A stretch of DNA of 45,680 bases from an uncultured Lachnospiraceae bacterium (GCA_949893755.1 CATLCV010000014.1:1-45680), one strand, 5' to 3'; positions 1 to 7,699 are shown, numbered from the stretch's first letter. The notes: generated from the letters alone by a model not told the origin. Program-made: numbers and translations.

Positions 1-1
1 G

Positions 2-82
2 AAGCTGACCGTGGCGACCAGAACGGCATATATTCCGGTTCCGCTGGAAGGGATAAAAGAGCGGGAGGTTGTGATTAAATAA
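2..82 (+). CDS. C-terminal end of an upstream protein (partial)
   Basis: An open frame runs in from the window edge and stops with TAA after 26 codons; its last residues read IPVPLEGIKEREVVIK. The fragment is too short to assign a family. The pattern of short beta-strand-like residues would fit the end of an enzyme with a C-terminal beta-sandwich, but that is a guess. No start or upstream context is visible. Confidence 0.4.
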   Translation, partial: KLTVATRTAYIPVPLEGIKEREVVIK

Positions 83-180
83 GAAAAATAAAAAAACATT
101 GATTTTTTCAAAAAAATTGCATATACTGATTATACAGATAGTGATATCTGTGCAGCGGTTAGATTGTCCAAATAAAACAA

Positions 181-657
181 TTGATTTCAGAACTGTGGGT
201 GGGTATCCATCCGCAGTTTTGCATTTCTTCAGGCAAACCGAAACATCAGAAAATGTCAAACAGTTTAGATTTCCAAAAACTGATTGATAATGAAACCGGC
301 TTTTTGTATGCGGTATTAAATCTCAACAATATGATTCCGGTTCCAGGCTTTTGCGTGACGCAGTTGAAATATGATCAAGTAGAACAATTCCGAAGATTCA
401 CGAGTGAAAAAGAAAAGAACGATTATATATACTTGCTTCAAAAAGAAAAAAATATTTTTGACGGTATGGAAACATCGCTTTGTGGCAAGGCAGAGAAGTT
501 ATACAAGAAATGTATTCGGATGCCGGATTCCTCACTTGCTTCCAGATGCTGCGATTTTAAACTTCTGGAGGAAAATGTGATGATTATAGTATATGCCGCC
601 CGCTTTCTCCAGAAAATGGATAATCCACCTACCTTTATTATACAACAGCTTCAATGA
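181..657 (+). pseudogene. C-terminal part of a ToxN/AbiQ-like type III toxin
   Basis: From about residue 15 on, the translation matches the ToxN/AbiQ endoribonuclease family: GKPKHQKM, then FLYAVLNLNNMIPVP, then a long helical stretch, then SLASRCCDFKLLEE, the family's usual C-terminal signature. ToxN proteins cut RNA and are held inactive by a repeat RNA encoded just upstream. Here the first third of the protein (the MKIYxV...PHLF...NER segment) is missing and no repeat RNA lies directly upstream, so this is a truncated remnant. After LLEE the frame runs 27 residues past the usual end, suggesting 3' rearrangement too. The missing N-terminal segment is found 1.5 kb downstream at 1766-1883. 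Family recognition is by motif memory; the truncation is seen directly. Confidence 0.72.
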
Positions 658-678
658 CAATACGAAAAATTTGTTTTA

Positions 679-735
679 TGCTCCTGTTTAGATGTCTGCC
701 ACAATGTGCAGATGCTTGAACAGGAGCATTTTATT
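679..735 (+). terminator. Hairpin terminator after toxin remnant
   Basis: Perfect 10-bp arms TGCTCCTGTT and AACAGGAGCA (679-688 and 719-728) with further pairing inside are followed by TTTTATTTT. This is a typical intrinsic terminator placed 22 bases after the toxin remnant stop. Confidence 0.7.
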
Positions 736-766
736 TTACAAAATTCAAAGTAAGGAGCAAACCGAT

Positions 767-892
767 ATGACAAGAGGAAAAATTTTATTTATCGACAGGA
801 ATGAGATTTTATATGAAAGTCTGGAATTTAACGGAGACATGTACACCAATATGGAATGCGGCAACGGCAGGCGGGTAATTCAGGAATATTAG
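767..892 (+). CDS. Small hypothetical protein, probably truncated
   Basis: A 41-residue frame starts at ATG 767, with TAAGGAG ten bases upstream, and ends at TAG 890-892. The sequence begins MTRGKILFIDRNEILYESLE and continues with a GDMYTN turn. I do not recognise the family. The stop codon sits exactly at the left edge of the foldback element at 892-1028, so the frame may have been cut short by that insertion. Expression is plausible given the ribosome binding site; function is unknown. Confidence 0.4.
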   Translation: MTRGKILFIDRNEILYESLEFNGDMYTNMECGNGRRVIQEY

Positions 893-1028
893 GAACTGTA
901 GGAAAATAAGCCCAAATCTCCATGCACTGCGTTGTCGGCAATCGGCGTACCCCAGTACGCCTCATTCCTCCGCCTTGCGCATGAAGATTTGTTCTGCGCA
1001 AAATGGAAAGTTATTTTTTCACAGTTCA
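892..1028. repeat. MITE-like long imperfect palindrome
   Basis: The outer arms GGAACTGTAGGAAAATAA (892-909) and TTATTTTTTCACAGTTC (1011-1027) are reverse complements with few mismatches. A second arm pair, CAAATCTCCATGCACTGCG and TTGCGCATGAAGATTTG, lies inside. The centre is a perfect hairpin, GGCGTAC-CCCA-GTACGCC. The whole 137 bp folds back on itself and has no coding signal. The left-end sequence recurs alone at 17233-17250, which marks it as a dispersed element. It lies between a small frame and the start-less PTH2 gene, consistent with insertion. Confidence 0.7.
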
Positions 1029-1042
1029 CTCGACAAAACAAT

Positions 1043-1483
1043 CTGAAATATAAGCAGATCATCATTGTACGAAAGGATCTGCAATTATCTCCGGGAAAAC
1101 TGGCGTCGCAGTGCAGCCATGCTTCGATGGCATTTTTGATAACTCAGATCCGTGGGGAAGCAAAATACCAGATGGAATGTTATACTGCGGTACTTTCCTT
1201 CGGAAGGGAAATTTATGAAAACTGGATCAATGATGAGTTTACAAAGTGTATTTTAGAAGCGGGGAATAAAGCACAGCTTTTAAAGGCAAAGCGAATGGCG
1301 GAAGATTCGGGTATGGAAGAGGGGACAGATTTCTTCCTGATCCGGGATCACTGCCATACGGAACTGAAACCGGAAGAGATTGGCTCCGACGGTATCGGCA
1401 GAACACTGACATGTATCGGCTTTCGTCCGATGGCAGCAAATAAAATTGACGGTATCGGCAGAAAATATCAATTGTACGCATAA
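1043..1483 (+). CDS. PTH2-family peptidyl-tRNA hydrolase, 5' end disturbed
   Basis: PTH2 enzymes release peptides from stalled peptidyl-tRNA in the cytoplasm. The frame shows the family core: KQIIIVRKDLQLSPGKLASQ with SHASMAF (the conserved Lys, Gln and His positions), a central YTAVLSF strand, then DFFLIRDHCHTELKPEE and GRTLTCIGFRP. The C-terminus ends KYQLYA, so the domain is complete. No ATG or GTG lies in frame at the expected N-terminus. The only nearby option is CTG 1043; further upstream the frame continues through the foldback element to TTG 932. The element ends 15 bases before the homology, so it probably replaced the native start and ribosome binding site. The enzyme may therefore be poorly expressed or silent. 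Confidence 0.75.
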   Translation: MKYKQIIIVRKDLQLSPGKLASQCSHASMAFLITQIRGEAKYQMECYTAVLSFGREIYENWINDEFTKCILEAGNKAQLLKAKRMAEDSGMEEGTDFFLIRDHCHTELKPEEIGSDGIGRTLTCIGFRPMAANKIDGIGRKYQLYA

Positions 1484-1553
1484 AAGGTTCGGTTGCCGTA
1501 TTTGCTGCATTCGGTTGCTGGCTCTGGTTGTTTTTTAAATTTATCAAATTTGG

Positions 1554-1582
1554 TTGCTATTTTATTCAGAATTGTATATACT
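1554..1582 (+). promoter_or_regulatory. Promoter of type III antitoxin RNA
   Basis: TTGCTA, a 17-base spacer and TATACT lie about 30 bases upstream of the first RNA repeat. This is the expected position for transcription of the antitoxin array. Confidence 0.6.
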
Positions 1583-1613
1583 ATATATAGTTAATGCCGT
1601 TGGCTTAACAGAA

Positions 1614-1721
1614 GGTATATCTCGACCTATAACAGAGATAGTTATAAGCGGGCATATCTCAGCCCTAAGCGAGACAGTTACAAGTGAGTGTTTCGCCGCT
1701 CAGAGCGCGAATCTAACAGTG
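1614..1721 (+). ncRNA. Type III antitoxin RNA, three degenerate repeats
   Basis: Three direct repeats of 37, 36 and 35 nt (1614-1650, 1651-1686, 1687-1721) share the frame GGYATATCTCRRCC...GAGAYAGTTAYAAGYG, with the third more divergent. They lie between a promoter and an intrinsic terminator and just upstream of a ToxN-like N-terminus. This order of promoter, repeat RNA, terminator and toxin defines type III toxin-antitoxin loci. In that family, units of about 35-45 nt are cut out by the toxin and wrap around it as pseudoknots. The toxin here is truncated, so the RNA would be an orphan antitoxin. Confidence 0.7.
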
Positions 1722-1746
1722 GGACGGATTTTCCGTCCCCATTTTT
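1720..1746 (+). terminator. Attenuating terminator between antitoxin RNA and toxin
   Basis: GGGACGGA-TTT-TCCGTCCCC followed by ATTTTT forms a strong hairpin directly before the toxin ribosome binding site (GGGAGG at 1752). In type III systems a terminator here lets a small fraction of transcripts reach the toxin gene. Confidence 0.8.
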
Positions 1747-1765
1747 ATAACGGGAGGATGCAACT

Positions 1766-1883
1766 TTGGCAATAAAAATATATGAGGTCAATCCTCAATA
1801 TATAGACTATCTAATTCCCTATGCTCCGCACTTGTTTCAAAACAAACAACCCGGACAACATAATGAGAGGCAAATCGAAACAT
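1766..1883 (+). pseudogene. N-terminal remnant of a ToxN/AbiQ-like toxin
   Basis: The frame starts at TTG 1766, with GGGAGG upstream, and reads MAIKIYEVNPQYIDYLIPYA followed by PHLFQNKQPGQHNER, the characteristic first 35 residues of ToxN-like toxins. After NER the expected KYIG strand is missing. In the next frame the sequence resumes with GKSKHM, matching GKPKHQKM of the other remnant (aggcaaaYcgaaacat at 1868-1883 versus 231-246, 15 of 16 bases). So an internal deletion and frameshift are followed by loss of the rest of the gene. The region then runs straight into the ribosome binding site of the response regulator. Confidence 0.75.
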
Positions 1884-1902
1884 ATGCTGCAGGAGAACAA
1901 CA

Positions 1903-2598
1903 ATGGCAAACATCTTATTACTGGAAGACGACACAAGCCTCAACCGGGGCATCAGTTTAAAGCTGGAAAAAGAAGGATACAAGGTGCTGAGCGCCTTCCG
2001 GGTTTCCCAGGCGGAGGAAATGTTCCGGGAGCATGAGGTATCTCTGATCATCAGCGACATTACCATGGAGGACGGCGACGGACTGGAGTTCTGCCGGAGC
2101 ATCCGCAGGGTCAGCGATGTCCATCTGATCTTCCTGACCGCGCTGGACCAGGAGGTGGACATCGTAAACGGCTACGATGCCGGAGCTGACGACTACATCA
2201 CCAAGCCATTCAGCCTGATGGTGCTGATCTCAAAGGTAAACGCGCTGATGCGCAGGATCGGGCAGGATCAGGACGACCGCGGGCAGATGTTATTTTCCCG
2301 GGACATCCGGGTGCAGTGCCGGGAGATGCGGGTCTATAAAGGGGACGAAGAACTGATCCTGAGCAAAAAGGAAATACAGCTTTTACTATATTTCCTGGAA
2401 AATCCGAAGCAGATCCTCTCGAAGGAGCAGCTCCTGGAAGCCGTGTGGGACGTGGACGCTCAGTTCGTGGACGACAACACCGTCCCGGTCACCATCAGCC
2501 GATTGAAAAAGAGGATCGCCGGGAAGGAAGATTACGAGTATATCAAAAATGTCAGGGGGCTTGGGTATCTATGGACGGCGGAGGTATCGGGGAAATGA
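1903..2598 (+). CDS. OmpR-family response regulator
   Basis: 231 residues. The receiver domain (about 1-115) has acidic residues D9 and D10, phospho-acceptor D52 in LIISDIT, Thr in FLTALD and Lys in TKPF. The C-terminal winged helix (about 130-225) shows LSKKEIQLL and the late RGLGYLW typical of OmpR/PhoB DNA-binding domains. GCAGGAG precedes ATG 1903. The stop overlaps the kinase start at 2595, so the two are translationally coupled. With the kinase and the ABC exporter downstream this looks like a Bce/Van-like cell-envelope or antimicrobial-peptide response module; the target is inferred to be the downstream ABC genes. Confidence 0.93.
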   Translation: MANILLLEDDTSLNRGISLKLEKEGYKVLSAFRVSQAEEMFREHEVSLIISDITMEDGDGLEFCRSIRRVSDVHLIFLTALDQEVDIVNGYDAGADDYITKPFSLMVLISKVNALMRRIGQDQDDRGQMLFSRDIRVQCREMRVYKGDEELILSKKEIQLLLYFLENPKQILSKEQLLEAVWDVDAQFVDDNTVPVTISRLKKRIAGKEDYEYIKNVRGLGYLWTAEVSGK

Positions 2599-3893
2599 GG
2601 AAGAAATCCGGGAGAAAGCGTTGTCCTGTAACCTTTAAGCGCGGCGGGGGTACCGAAGGAATGCCGGAGCATCTGCCGGTATCATCTATAGAGGATAGCA
2701 GCGGCATTGAAAAAATGATCCGTAATCATGAGCGGGGCTATATCTGGCTGGAACAGGAGTGGAAGAAAAATCTTGGGATAAGCACGGCGGGAATCGCGGT
2801 CTTATTCCTTTTTTTGCTGTCCGCCGGACTTTCGCTGCCCTATTATTCCGCACTGTTCGCCGGAGCAGTCCTGGTTAACGGAATCTGGTGCTTTCTGACA
2901 TACCGCCGGAAATACAGAGACTACCTGGAAATATCGGACTGCCTGGAGGAATTAGAAACAGGCAGTTACAGACGGGAGACGGCGGAAACAGACAGTAACC
3001 GACAGAATGCTGTGGAAGCAGACAGCTACAGGCAGAAAGTTGGGAAAACCGGAAGCTACAGGCAGAAGGCCGAGAAAACCGGAAGTTGCAGGCAGCAGGC
3101 GGGCGGGGATACCCTGAAAACCGGAATCCGATCCCAATTGCAGGAGCAGATGGAGCGGGTCGGACATGCGGTGGAGGTGTATAAAAAGCAGCTGGAGGAT
3201 GAAAAGGAAAATACCAAAGCCATGATCACGGATATTTCCCATCAGCTCAAAACCCCGGTGTCGGCGCTGGGGCTGAGCCTGGAGCTTTTAGGGGACGAGC
3301 AGATTACGGAGGAGGAAAAACGGGAATTTCTGGAGCGCGGAAAGCAGGAAGTCGAAAAGCTGAACCACCTCATGGGAACCTTGGTGAACCTGTCCCGGCT
3401 GGAGGCGGACATGATCCGCCTGGAGCCCCGGAAAGCCAGCCTGAAAGCAACGCTGATCCGCGGGGTAAACGGCATCTATCTCAAGGCAGAGGAAAAACAG
3501 ATCGATATGGAGATGAAGGAATTTTCCGATATGGAGCTTCTGCATGATCCCAGATGGACGGCGGAAGCCATTTCCAATGTACTGGATAACGCGGTAAAAT
3601 ATTCTCCCGCGGAAAGCACGATCCGGATCCGTGTGGAGCCCATGGTCTCCTATGTATTGATCGAGGTGGAGGACGAAGGGATCGGGATTGAAAAATCCGA
3701 GTATCCGAACATTTTCAAACGCTTTTACCGGGGAAAGAGGCCGGAGGTCGAAGCACAGGAGGGCGCAGGCGTGGGGCTGTATCTGGTGCGGAAGATCTTC
3801 GAGGAGCAGGGCGGCAATGTGTGCGCGCTTCCGGCCCACGGCATGGGAACCGTGATCCGGATGATGCTTCCGAAGAAATATGGGTCAGAGTAG
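2595..3893 (+). CDS. Sensor histidine kinase, intramembrane-sensing type
   Basis: 432 residues from ATG 2595, which overlaps the regulator stop; a longer in-frame start at 2445 only reads through the regulator. Two membrane helices near residues 60-105 are joined by a very short loop, so there is no extracellular sensor domain. This is the arrangement of kinases that sense through a partner ABC transporter. The H box DISHQLKTP has H216. The N box NVLDNAVKYSP, the G1 box DEGIGI and the G2 box GAGVGLYLV are all intact. Between the membrane segment and the H box lies a linker of five 10-residue repeats (consensus SYRQKxxKTG, DNA 2961-3101). The function follows from the family; the ligand is unknown. 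Confidence 0.92.
   Translation: MRKKSGRKRCPVTFKRGGGTEGMPEHLPVSSIEDSSGIEKMIRNHERGYIWLEQEWKKNLGISTAGIAVLFLFLLSAGLSLPYYSALFAGAVLVNGIWCFLTYRRKYRDYLEISDCLEELETGSYRRETAETDSNRQNAVEADSYRQKVGKTGSYRQKAEKTGSCRQQAGGDTLKTGIRSQLQEQMERVGHAVEVYKKQLEDEKENTKAMITDISHQLKTPVSALGLSLELLGDEQITEEEKREFLERGKQEVEKLNHLMGTLVNLSRLEADMIRLEPRKASLKATLIRGVNGIYLKAEEKQIDMEMKEFSDMELLHDPRWTAEAISNVLDNAVKYSPAESTIRIRVEPMVSYVLIEVEDEGIGIEKSEYPNIFKRFYRGKRPEVEAQEGAGVGLYLVRKIFEEQGGNVCALPAHGMGTVIRMMLPKKYGSE
2961..3101 (+). repeat. 30-nt in-frame tandem repeat in kinase linker
   Basis: Four full units of exactly 30 nt begin at 2961, 2991, 3021 and 3051, with a partial fifth at 3081-3101. They encode GSYRRETAET, DSNRQNAVEA, DSYRQKVGKT, GSYRQKAEKT and GSCRQQA. 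Units 3 and 4 are the most alike, suggesting recent duplication. Confidence 0.9.
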
Positions 3894-3940
3894 AAAAATC
3901 CCAGCCGAGGTATGTAATGGAATAGGCCTGCCATCCGTCC

Positions 3941-4069
3941 GCCGTGCGTCAACTCGAAAAACCTGCGGTTTTCCTCGTTTGAGGCTGTCGCCTCATGCGA
4001 TCCAGAGTCCGAATGCTGCCTGCCATGCGAGCATGGCGATCAGCATTTGGACTCTGGATCACGCACGGC
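3941..4069. repeat. Cloverleaf-like palindromic element
   Basis: Closing arms GCCGTGCGT (3941-3949) and ACGCACGGC (4061-4069) enclose three hairpins. One is around 3956-3974 (AAAACC-TGC-GGTTTT core). One is 3981-3994 (GAGGC-TGTC-GCCTC). The third is a long stem, 3999-4018 with 4041-4060, capped by a perfect GCCATG-CGAG-CATGGC hairpin. The layout is a four-way junction. It lies between the kinase and the ABC genes and has no coding signal. It could be a mobile palindrome or a structured RNA. Confidence 0.65.
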
Positions 4070-4109
4070 TCGTAGCATAACAAAAATGTTATCTTTTTTG
4101 AAAGGTTCT

Positions 4110-4137
4110 TGTAAGGGTTCCGGAGTATGATATAAAG
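4110..4137 (+). promoter_or_regulatory. Putative promoter of ABC exporter genes
   Basis: TTGTAA, 16 bases and TATAAA lie about 140 bases before the ABC ATPase start. The position suits a separate, regulator-controlled promoter; the -35 and -10 matches are only fair. Confidence 0.4.
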
Positions 4138-4143
4138 TAACTA

Positions 4144-4173
4144 CTCAGCACAGGATAGCGCATTGATTGCGCC
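4144..4173. repeat. CTCAGCACAGG intergenic repeat, copy 1
   Basis: CTCAGCACAGGATAGCGCAT with following TGATTGCGCC matches, as direct or reverse complement, segments at 13066-13081 and 13851-13884. All three copies lie just upstream of a gene start. The role is unknown. Confidence 0.6.
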
Positions 4174-4275
4174 ATCTGTACGAAAGTATACAGGCCGCCT
4201 CCTGACCAGGCGCACCCCGTAACACATGCAGAGCAGATTTCAACACAACATTTATCATGAAAGGAGCCTTCCTAT

Positions 4276-4944
4276 ATGCACCCGATTTTAGAAACCATCG
4301 ATCTTGTAAAAACATACGGCGACGGAGATCATCAGATCAAAGCCATCGACCATACCAGTATCACCGTCGAACACGGAGAATTTGTAGCGGTGGTGGGCCG
4401 GTCCGGTTCCGGAAAATCCACCCTTCTCCACATGCTGGGCGGGCTGGACCGTCCGGACAGCGGGCAGGTCATCATCAGCGGCCAGGATCTGTTTTCCTTA
4501 AAAGACGAACAGCTCGCAGTATTCCGCAGACGCAAGATCGGATTCATTTTCCAGGATTTCAATCTGATCCCGGCGTTAAATGTCTGGGAAAATATTGTCC
4601 TTCCCATCGGCCTGGACGGCAAACGAGTGAACAAGGATTATGTGCTGGACATCATCCAGAGCATCGGCATGGAGGACCGTTTAAAAGCCCTGCCCAGTAC
4701 GCTCTCAGGAGGACAGAAGCAGCGGACGGCCATCGCCAGGGCACTGGCCTCCCGTCCCGCCATCATCCTGGCCGACGAACCCACGGGGAACCTGGATTCC
4801 CACACCGAGATGGAGGTGGTGGCCATGCTGAAAAGCTGCGTGGCAAAATACGGCCAGACGCTGGTCATGATCACCCATGACGAGACCATTGCCCAGATGG
4901 CGGACCGCACCCTTATCATCGAGGACGGGAAGGTGGTGGGCTAG
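4276..4944 (+). CDS. ABC transporter ATPase, MacB/BceA-like
   Basis: 222 residues. Walker A GRSGSGKST, Q-loop FIFQDFNLIP, signature LSGGQKQR, Walker B IILADEPTGNLDS and the H-loop ITHDE are all present. The TGNLD form is typical of ATPases paired with FtsX-type permeases (MacB, LolD, BceA). AAAGGAG lies ten bases before ATG 4276. The stop codon abuts the permease ATG. It powers the downstream permease at the membrane, probably exporting or detoxifying an envelope-active peptide under control of the upstream two-component system. Confidence 0.93.
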   Translation: MHPILETIDLVKTYGDGDHQIKAIDHTSITVEHGEFVAVVGRSGSGKSTLLHMLGGLDRPDSGQVIISGQDLFSLKDEQLAVFRRRKIGFIFQDFNLIPALNVWENIVLPIGLDGKRVNKDYVLDIIQSIGMEDRLKALPSTLSGGQKQRTAIARALASRPAIILADEPTGNLDSHTEMEVVAMLKSCVAKYGQTLVMITHDETIAQMADRTLIIEDGKVVG

Positions 4945-7488
4945 ATGAACACGATCAGCAGGACAGCGCTTTCCAATTTCAGGAAAAATAAAAGCAGGAA
5001 TCTATTGATCGGGACGGCAATCGCGCTCACGGCGTTTTTACTGACCGCCGCGCCCACAGTCATTCTCGGTTTTATCACGATCCAGAATCAGGCAGTGAAC
5101 CAATATTACCCAACCTTTCATGCCATGTACCGGGATGTGGACAGCCAGACCGCAAAAAAACTCCTGGAGGATGAACGGATCGAACAGGCCGGGCTTCGGG
5201 AGGATGCGGCGGCCATGTACTGCGACCATGATCCCGACGTCCGGATCACCATGATGTCCATTGACCGGGCAGCGGCGGAGCTTTCCAGACAGGAGCTGGC
5301 GGAAGGACATTTGCCGGAGAAGGCGGAGGAGATCGTGGTATCAAAGGGAGTCCTGGAAGCCATGGGGCTGGAAGGGACGGTGGGGGACCGGATTCAGATC
5401 CCATACCGCCCGAACGGCGGGAGCAAGACCAGGGAAATCCGGGAATTTACCATTTCGGGAATGGTCACGGATTCCGAGATCTCCATTCGGGACGGCCTGT
5501 ACTTCTGCTTCGTCTCGGAAGCATTTGCCGGGGAGATCCTGGCGGAGAATGAGCATGAATACCGGATCTATCTCCGGCTGGCCGGTGCGGACGGGATGAC
5601 CACCGCCGCCATCCAGGAGCAGATCGAAACACTGGGCGGGGAATATGGCATTGCGAAAAATGAGATCGTCCTGAATGGGGAATATCTCATGGCAAATTAT
5701 GTGGATCCGTCTGTGTACAGCGGGCTTGGGCTGGTGCTGGCGCTGATCGCGCTGGTTGGGGCGCTGACCATTTACGGCATTTACTATGTGTCTATGCTGG
5801 ATAAGGTGCAGGAATACGGAAGGCTGCGGGCGGTGGGCGCCACGAAACGGCAGATCCGCCAGCTTGTTTTCCGGGAGGGGCTTGCGGTGGCGGCGATCGC
5901 AGTTCCTATCGGGACCTTTTTGGGACTTTTGGCGGGGGTGCAGGTGATCCGGCTGACCGCCAGATACAGTGTCAGCGGCGACATTGCCGTAGCAGAGCAG
6001 ATGAAGCAGATCGTGGAAAACGGTGAAGTGAATCTGATCCAGCCCTGGATCATTGCGTTCGGCGTTCTGATCAGCCTGTCGACGGTATACATTTCACTGC
6101 AAAAGCCCATGCGCACGGCGGCCAGGATCTCCCCCATCGAGGCGCTGCGCTTCCGGGGCGGCGAAGAAAATGCAGCCGCTTCCCGGAAAAAATCTGCGGG
6201 GCGGCTGCATTTCCGGCAGAAAAACGGCAGCACGTCCGGGAAGACCAGAAAGGGCTACGAGGAGATCGACATCCGGAAGCTGACCCTCACCAACCTGAGC
6301 CGAAATAAGAAACGCACGGTCATGACCATTTTTACGCTGGGGGCAACCGGGATCCTGTTCATGGTCGTTGCCGCGGTCTGCAGCTGTATGTCTCCCGAGG
6401 ATATGGTGAAGGACGATCTGCGGGAGGATATCCAGGTATCCGTGGATTCCTGGTCGGATCCCATGTATCCGGAGCGGGCTCTGAATAAAATCCAGCAGAA
6501 CAATCCTCTGACAGAGGAATTGAAGAAACAGATCCAGCAGATTGCCGGAGTGACCGATGTGGATGTGGACACATCTGTAGATGCCATGCTGGAAGGCCCC
6601 GCGGAGGCGGACGGAAGCCCGCTGGTAAGCAGTATCACAGGAGTCAGCGCAAAGGCATTGGAAGCGCTTAAGGGCTATGTCACGGAGGGCTCTCTGGATG
6701 ATCCGTCCCTGGCGGACGGCACCGGGATCATTCTGGGAGAGAAGTTCCGGGACCGGTTTGAAGAGATGAAGGACTGGAAGCCCGGGAAAACGATCCGCAT
6801 GGAGCTGATGGACGGCGAGAAAACACTGCAGAAAGAGTTCCGGATCGCGGCAGTGGTCAACGGCCCCATCAGCTATGGGGGAACCTGGTTCGCCATGCCT
6901 TCGGACGCACTCCAAAGCCTCTGCGAAACGGATTTGACGGACTGCTTTGAGATCACGGTGGAGCCCGGGATGGAGAAAAGTGCGGCAGAGGAAATCCGGC
7001 AATGGACGGCGGATCTGGAATACCTGGAGATCAGGACATATGAGGAAGCCTATGAGGAGGCGGAAAAGTCCATCGGCATCCTGCTCACGGGCAGCTACGG
7101 GATACTGCTGATCTTCGGGCTGATCGGCATCCTGAACCTGGTCAATACCATGATCAACAGCGTGTATGTCAGACGCAGGGAACTGGGTATGCTGCAGGCC
7201 ATCGGCATGTCCGAACGGCAGACCGTGCATATGCTGCAGATGGAAGGGTTGTTCTACACGGCGGGGACACTGGTGCTGTCGCTGGGACTTGGAAGCCTGC
7301 TGGGGTACGGCGCGTTCCTGTGGACAAAAAAGACAGGAATCTTCTCCATTACGACTTACCGCTATCCGGTGGTTCCGGCGCTGGTACTCTCGGCGGCGGT
7401 GCTGGCAGTGCAGCTGCTGGTCACGTACCTGGTGAACCAAAGCTTCCGGAAGCAGAGCCTGATCGACCGGATCCGGTTTGCGGAGTAA
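4945..7488 (+). CDS. FtsX-family ABC transporter permease
   Basis: 847 residues. A first membrane helix near residue 25 is followed by a large extracellular region. A three-helix FtsX block comes around residues 255-385, with cytoplasmic EYGRLRAVGATKRQI. A second anchor and extracellular domain follow, and then a second FtsX block at about 705-835 with RRELGMLQAIGMSERQ. The two FtsX repeats and the directly abutting ATPase define the family. Length and layout fit large Firmicutes permeases next to two-component systems rather than the shorter BceB. Substrate is not visible from sequence. Confidence 0.9.
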   Translation: MNTISRTALSNFRKNKSRNLLIGTAIALTAFLLTAAPTVILGFITIQNQAVNQYYPTFHAMYRDVDSQTAKKLLEDERIEQAGLREDAAAMYCDHDPDVRITMMSIDRAAAELSRQELAEGHLPEKAEEIVVSKGVLEAMGLEGTVGDRIQIPYRPNGGSKTREIREFTISGMVTDSEISIRDGLYFCFVSEAFAGEILAENEHEYRIYLRLAGADGMTTAAIQEQIETLGGEYGIAKNEIVLNGEYLMANYVDPSVYSGLGLVLALIALVGALTIYGIYYVSMLDKVQEYGRLRAVGATKRQIRQLVFREGLAVAAIAVPIGTFLGLLAGVQVIRLTARYSVSGDIAVAEQMKQIVENGEVNLIQPWIIAFGVLISLSTVYISLQKPMRTAARISPIEALRFRGGEENAAASRKKSAGRLHFRQKNGSTSGKTRKGYEEIDIRKLTLTNLSRNKKRTVMTIFTLGATGILFMVVAAVCSCMSPEDMVKDDLREDIQVSVDSWSDPMYPERALNKIQQNNPLTEELKKQIQQIAGVTDVDVDTSVDAMLEGPAEADGSPLVSSITGVSAKALEALKGYVTEGSLDDPSLADGTGIILGEKFRDRFEEMKDWKPGKTIRMELMDGEKTLQKEFRIAAVVNGPISYGGTWFAMPSDALQSLCETDLTDCFEITVEPGMEKSAAEEIRQWTADLEYLEIRTYEEAYEEAEKSIGILLTGSYGILLIFGLIGILNLVNTMINSVYVRRRELGMLQAIGMSERQTVHMLQMEGLFYTAGTLVLSLGLGSLLGYGAFLWTKKTGIFSITTYRYPVVPALVLSAAVLAVQLLVTYLVNQSFRKQSLIDRIRFAE

Positions 7489-7526
7489 GACGAGCAGGCA
7501 GATTCAATATAAATCATTCTTTGATG

Positions 7527-7551
7527 CCCCGCAGCTTGCTGCGGGGTTTTT
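7527..7551 (+). terminator. Terminator of ABC exporter operon
   Basis: CCCCGCAG-CTTG-CTGCGGGG followed by TTTTT, 38 bases after the permease stop. Confidence 0.9.
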
Positions 7552-7699
7552 AACTTCATGAACACATTTCTCAATTGTTTTTTAGTCTCTCTCTTTTGCA
7601 CAAAAACTCACCCCTGAAATTAGCACTATTTCACAAAGTTGACATCAGTTATATTTTTATGCTTTACAATCATTGTTACTTGTGTTATATATTAATCAT

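Noticed and set aside
1239-1547. Minus-strand frame with repeated IDIFCRYRQF-like segments
   Set aside because: It is antisense to PTH2. The apparent repeat comes from GACGGTATCGGCAG occurring twice (1389 and 1449) in the 3' part of that gene.
2445-2594. Longer N-terminus for the histidine kinase
   Set aside because: These 50 codons overlap the response regulator out of frame. The start at 2595, overlapping the regulator stop, is the normal coupling.
6094-7440. 448-codon open frame on the minus strand
   Set aside because: It is antisense to the FtsX permease, has no ribosome site, and its composition (rich in His, Gln, Arg, Asp) is that of a shadow frame.
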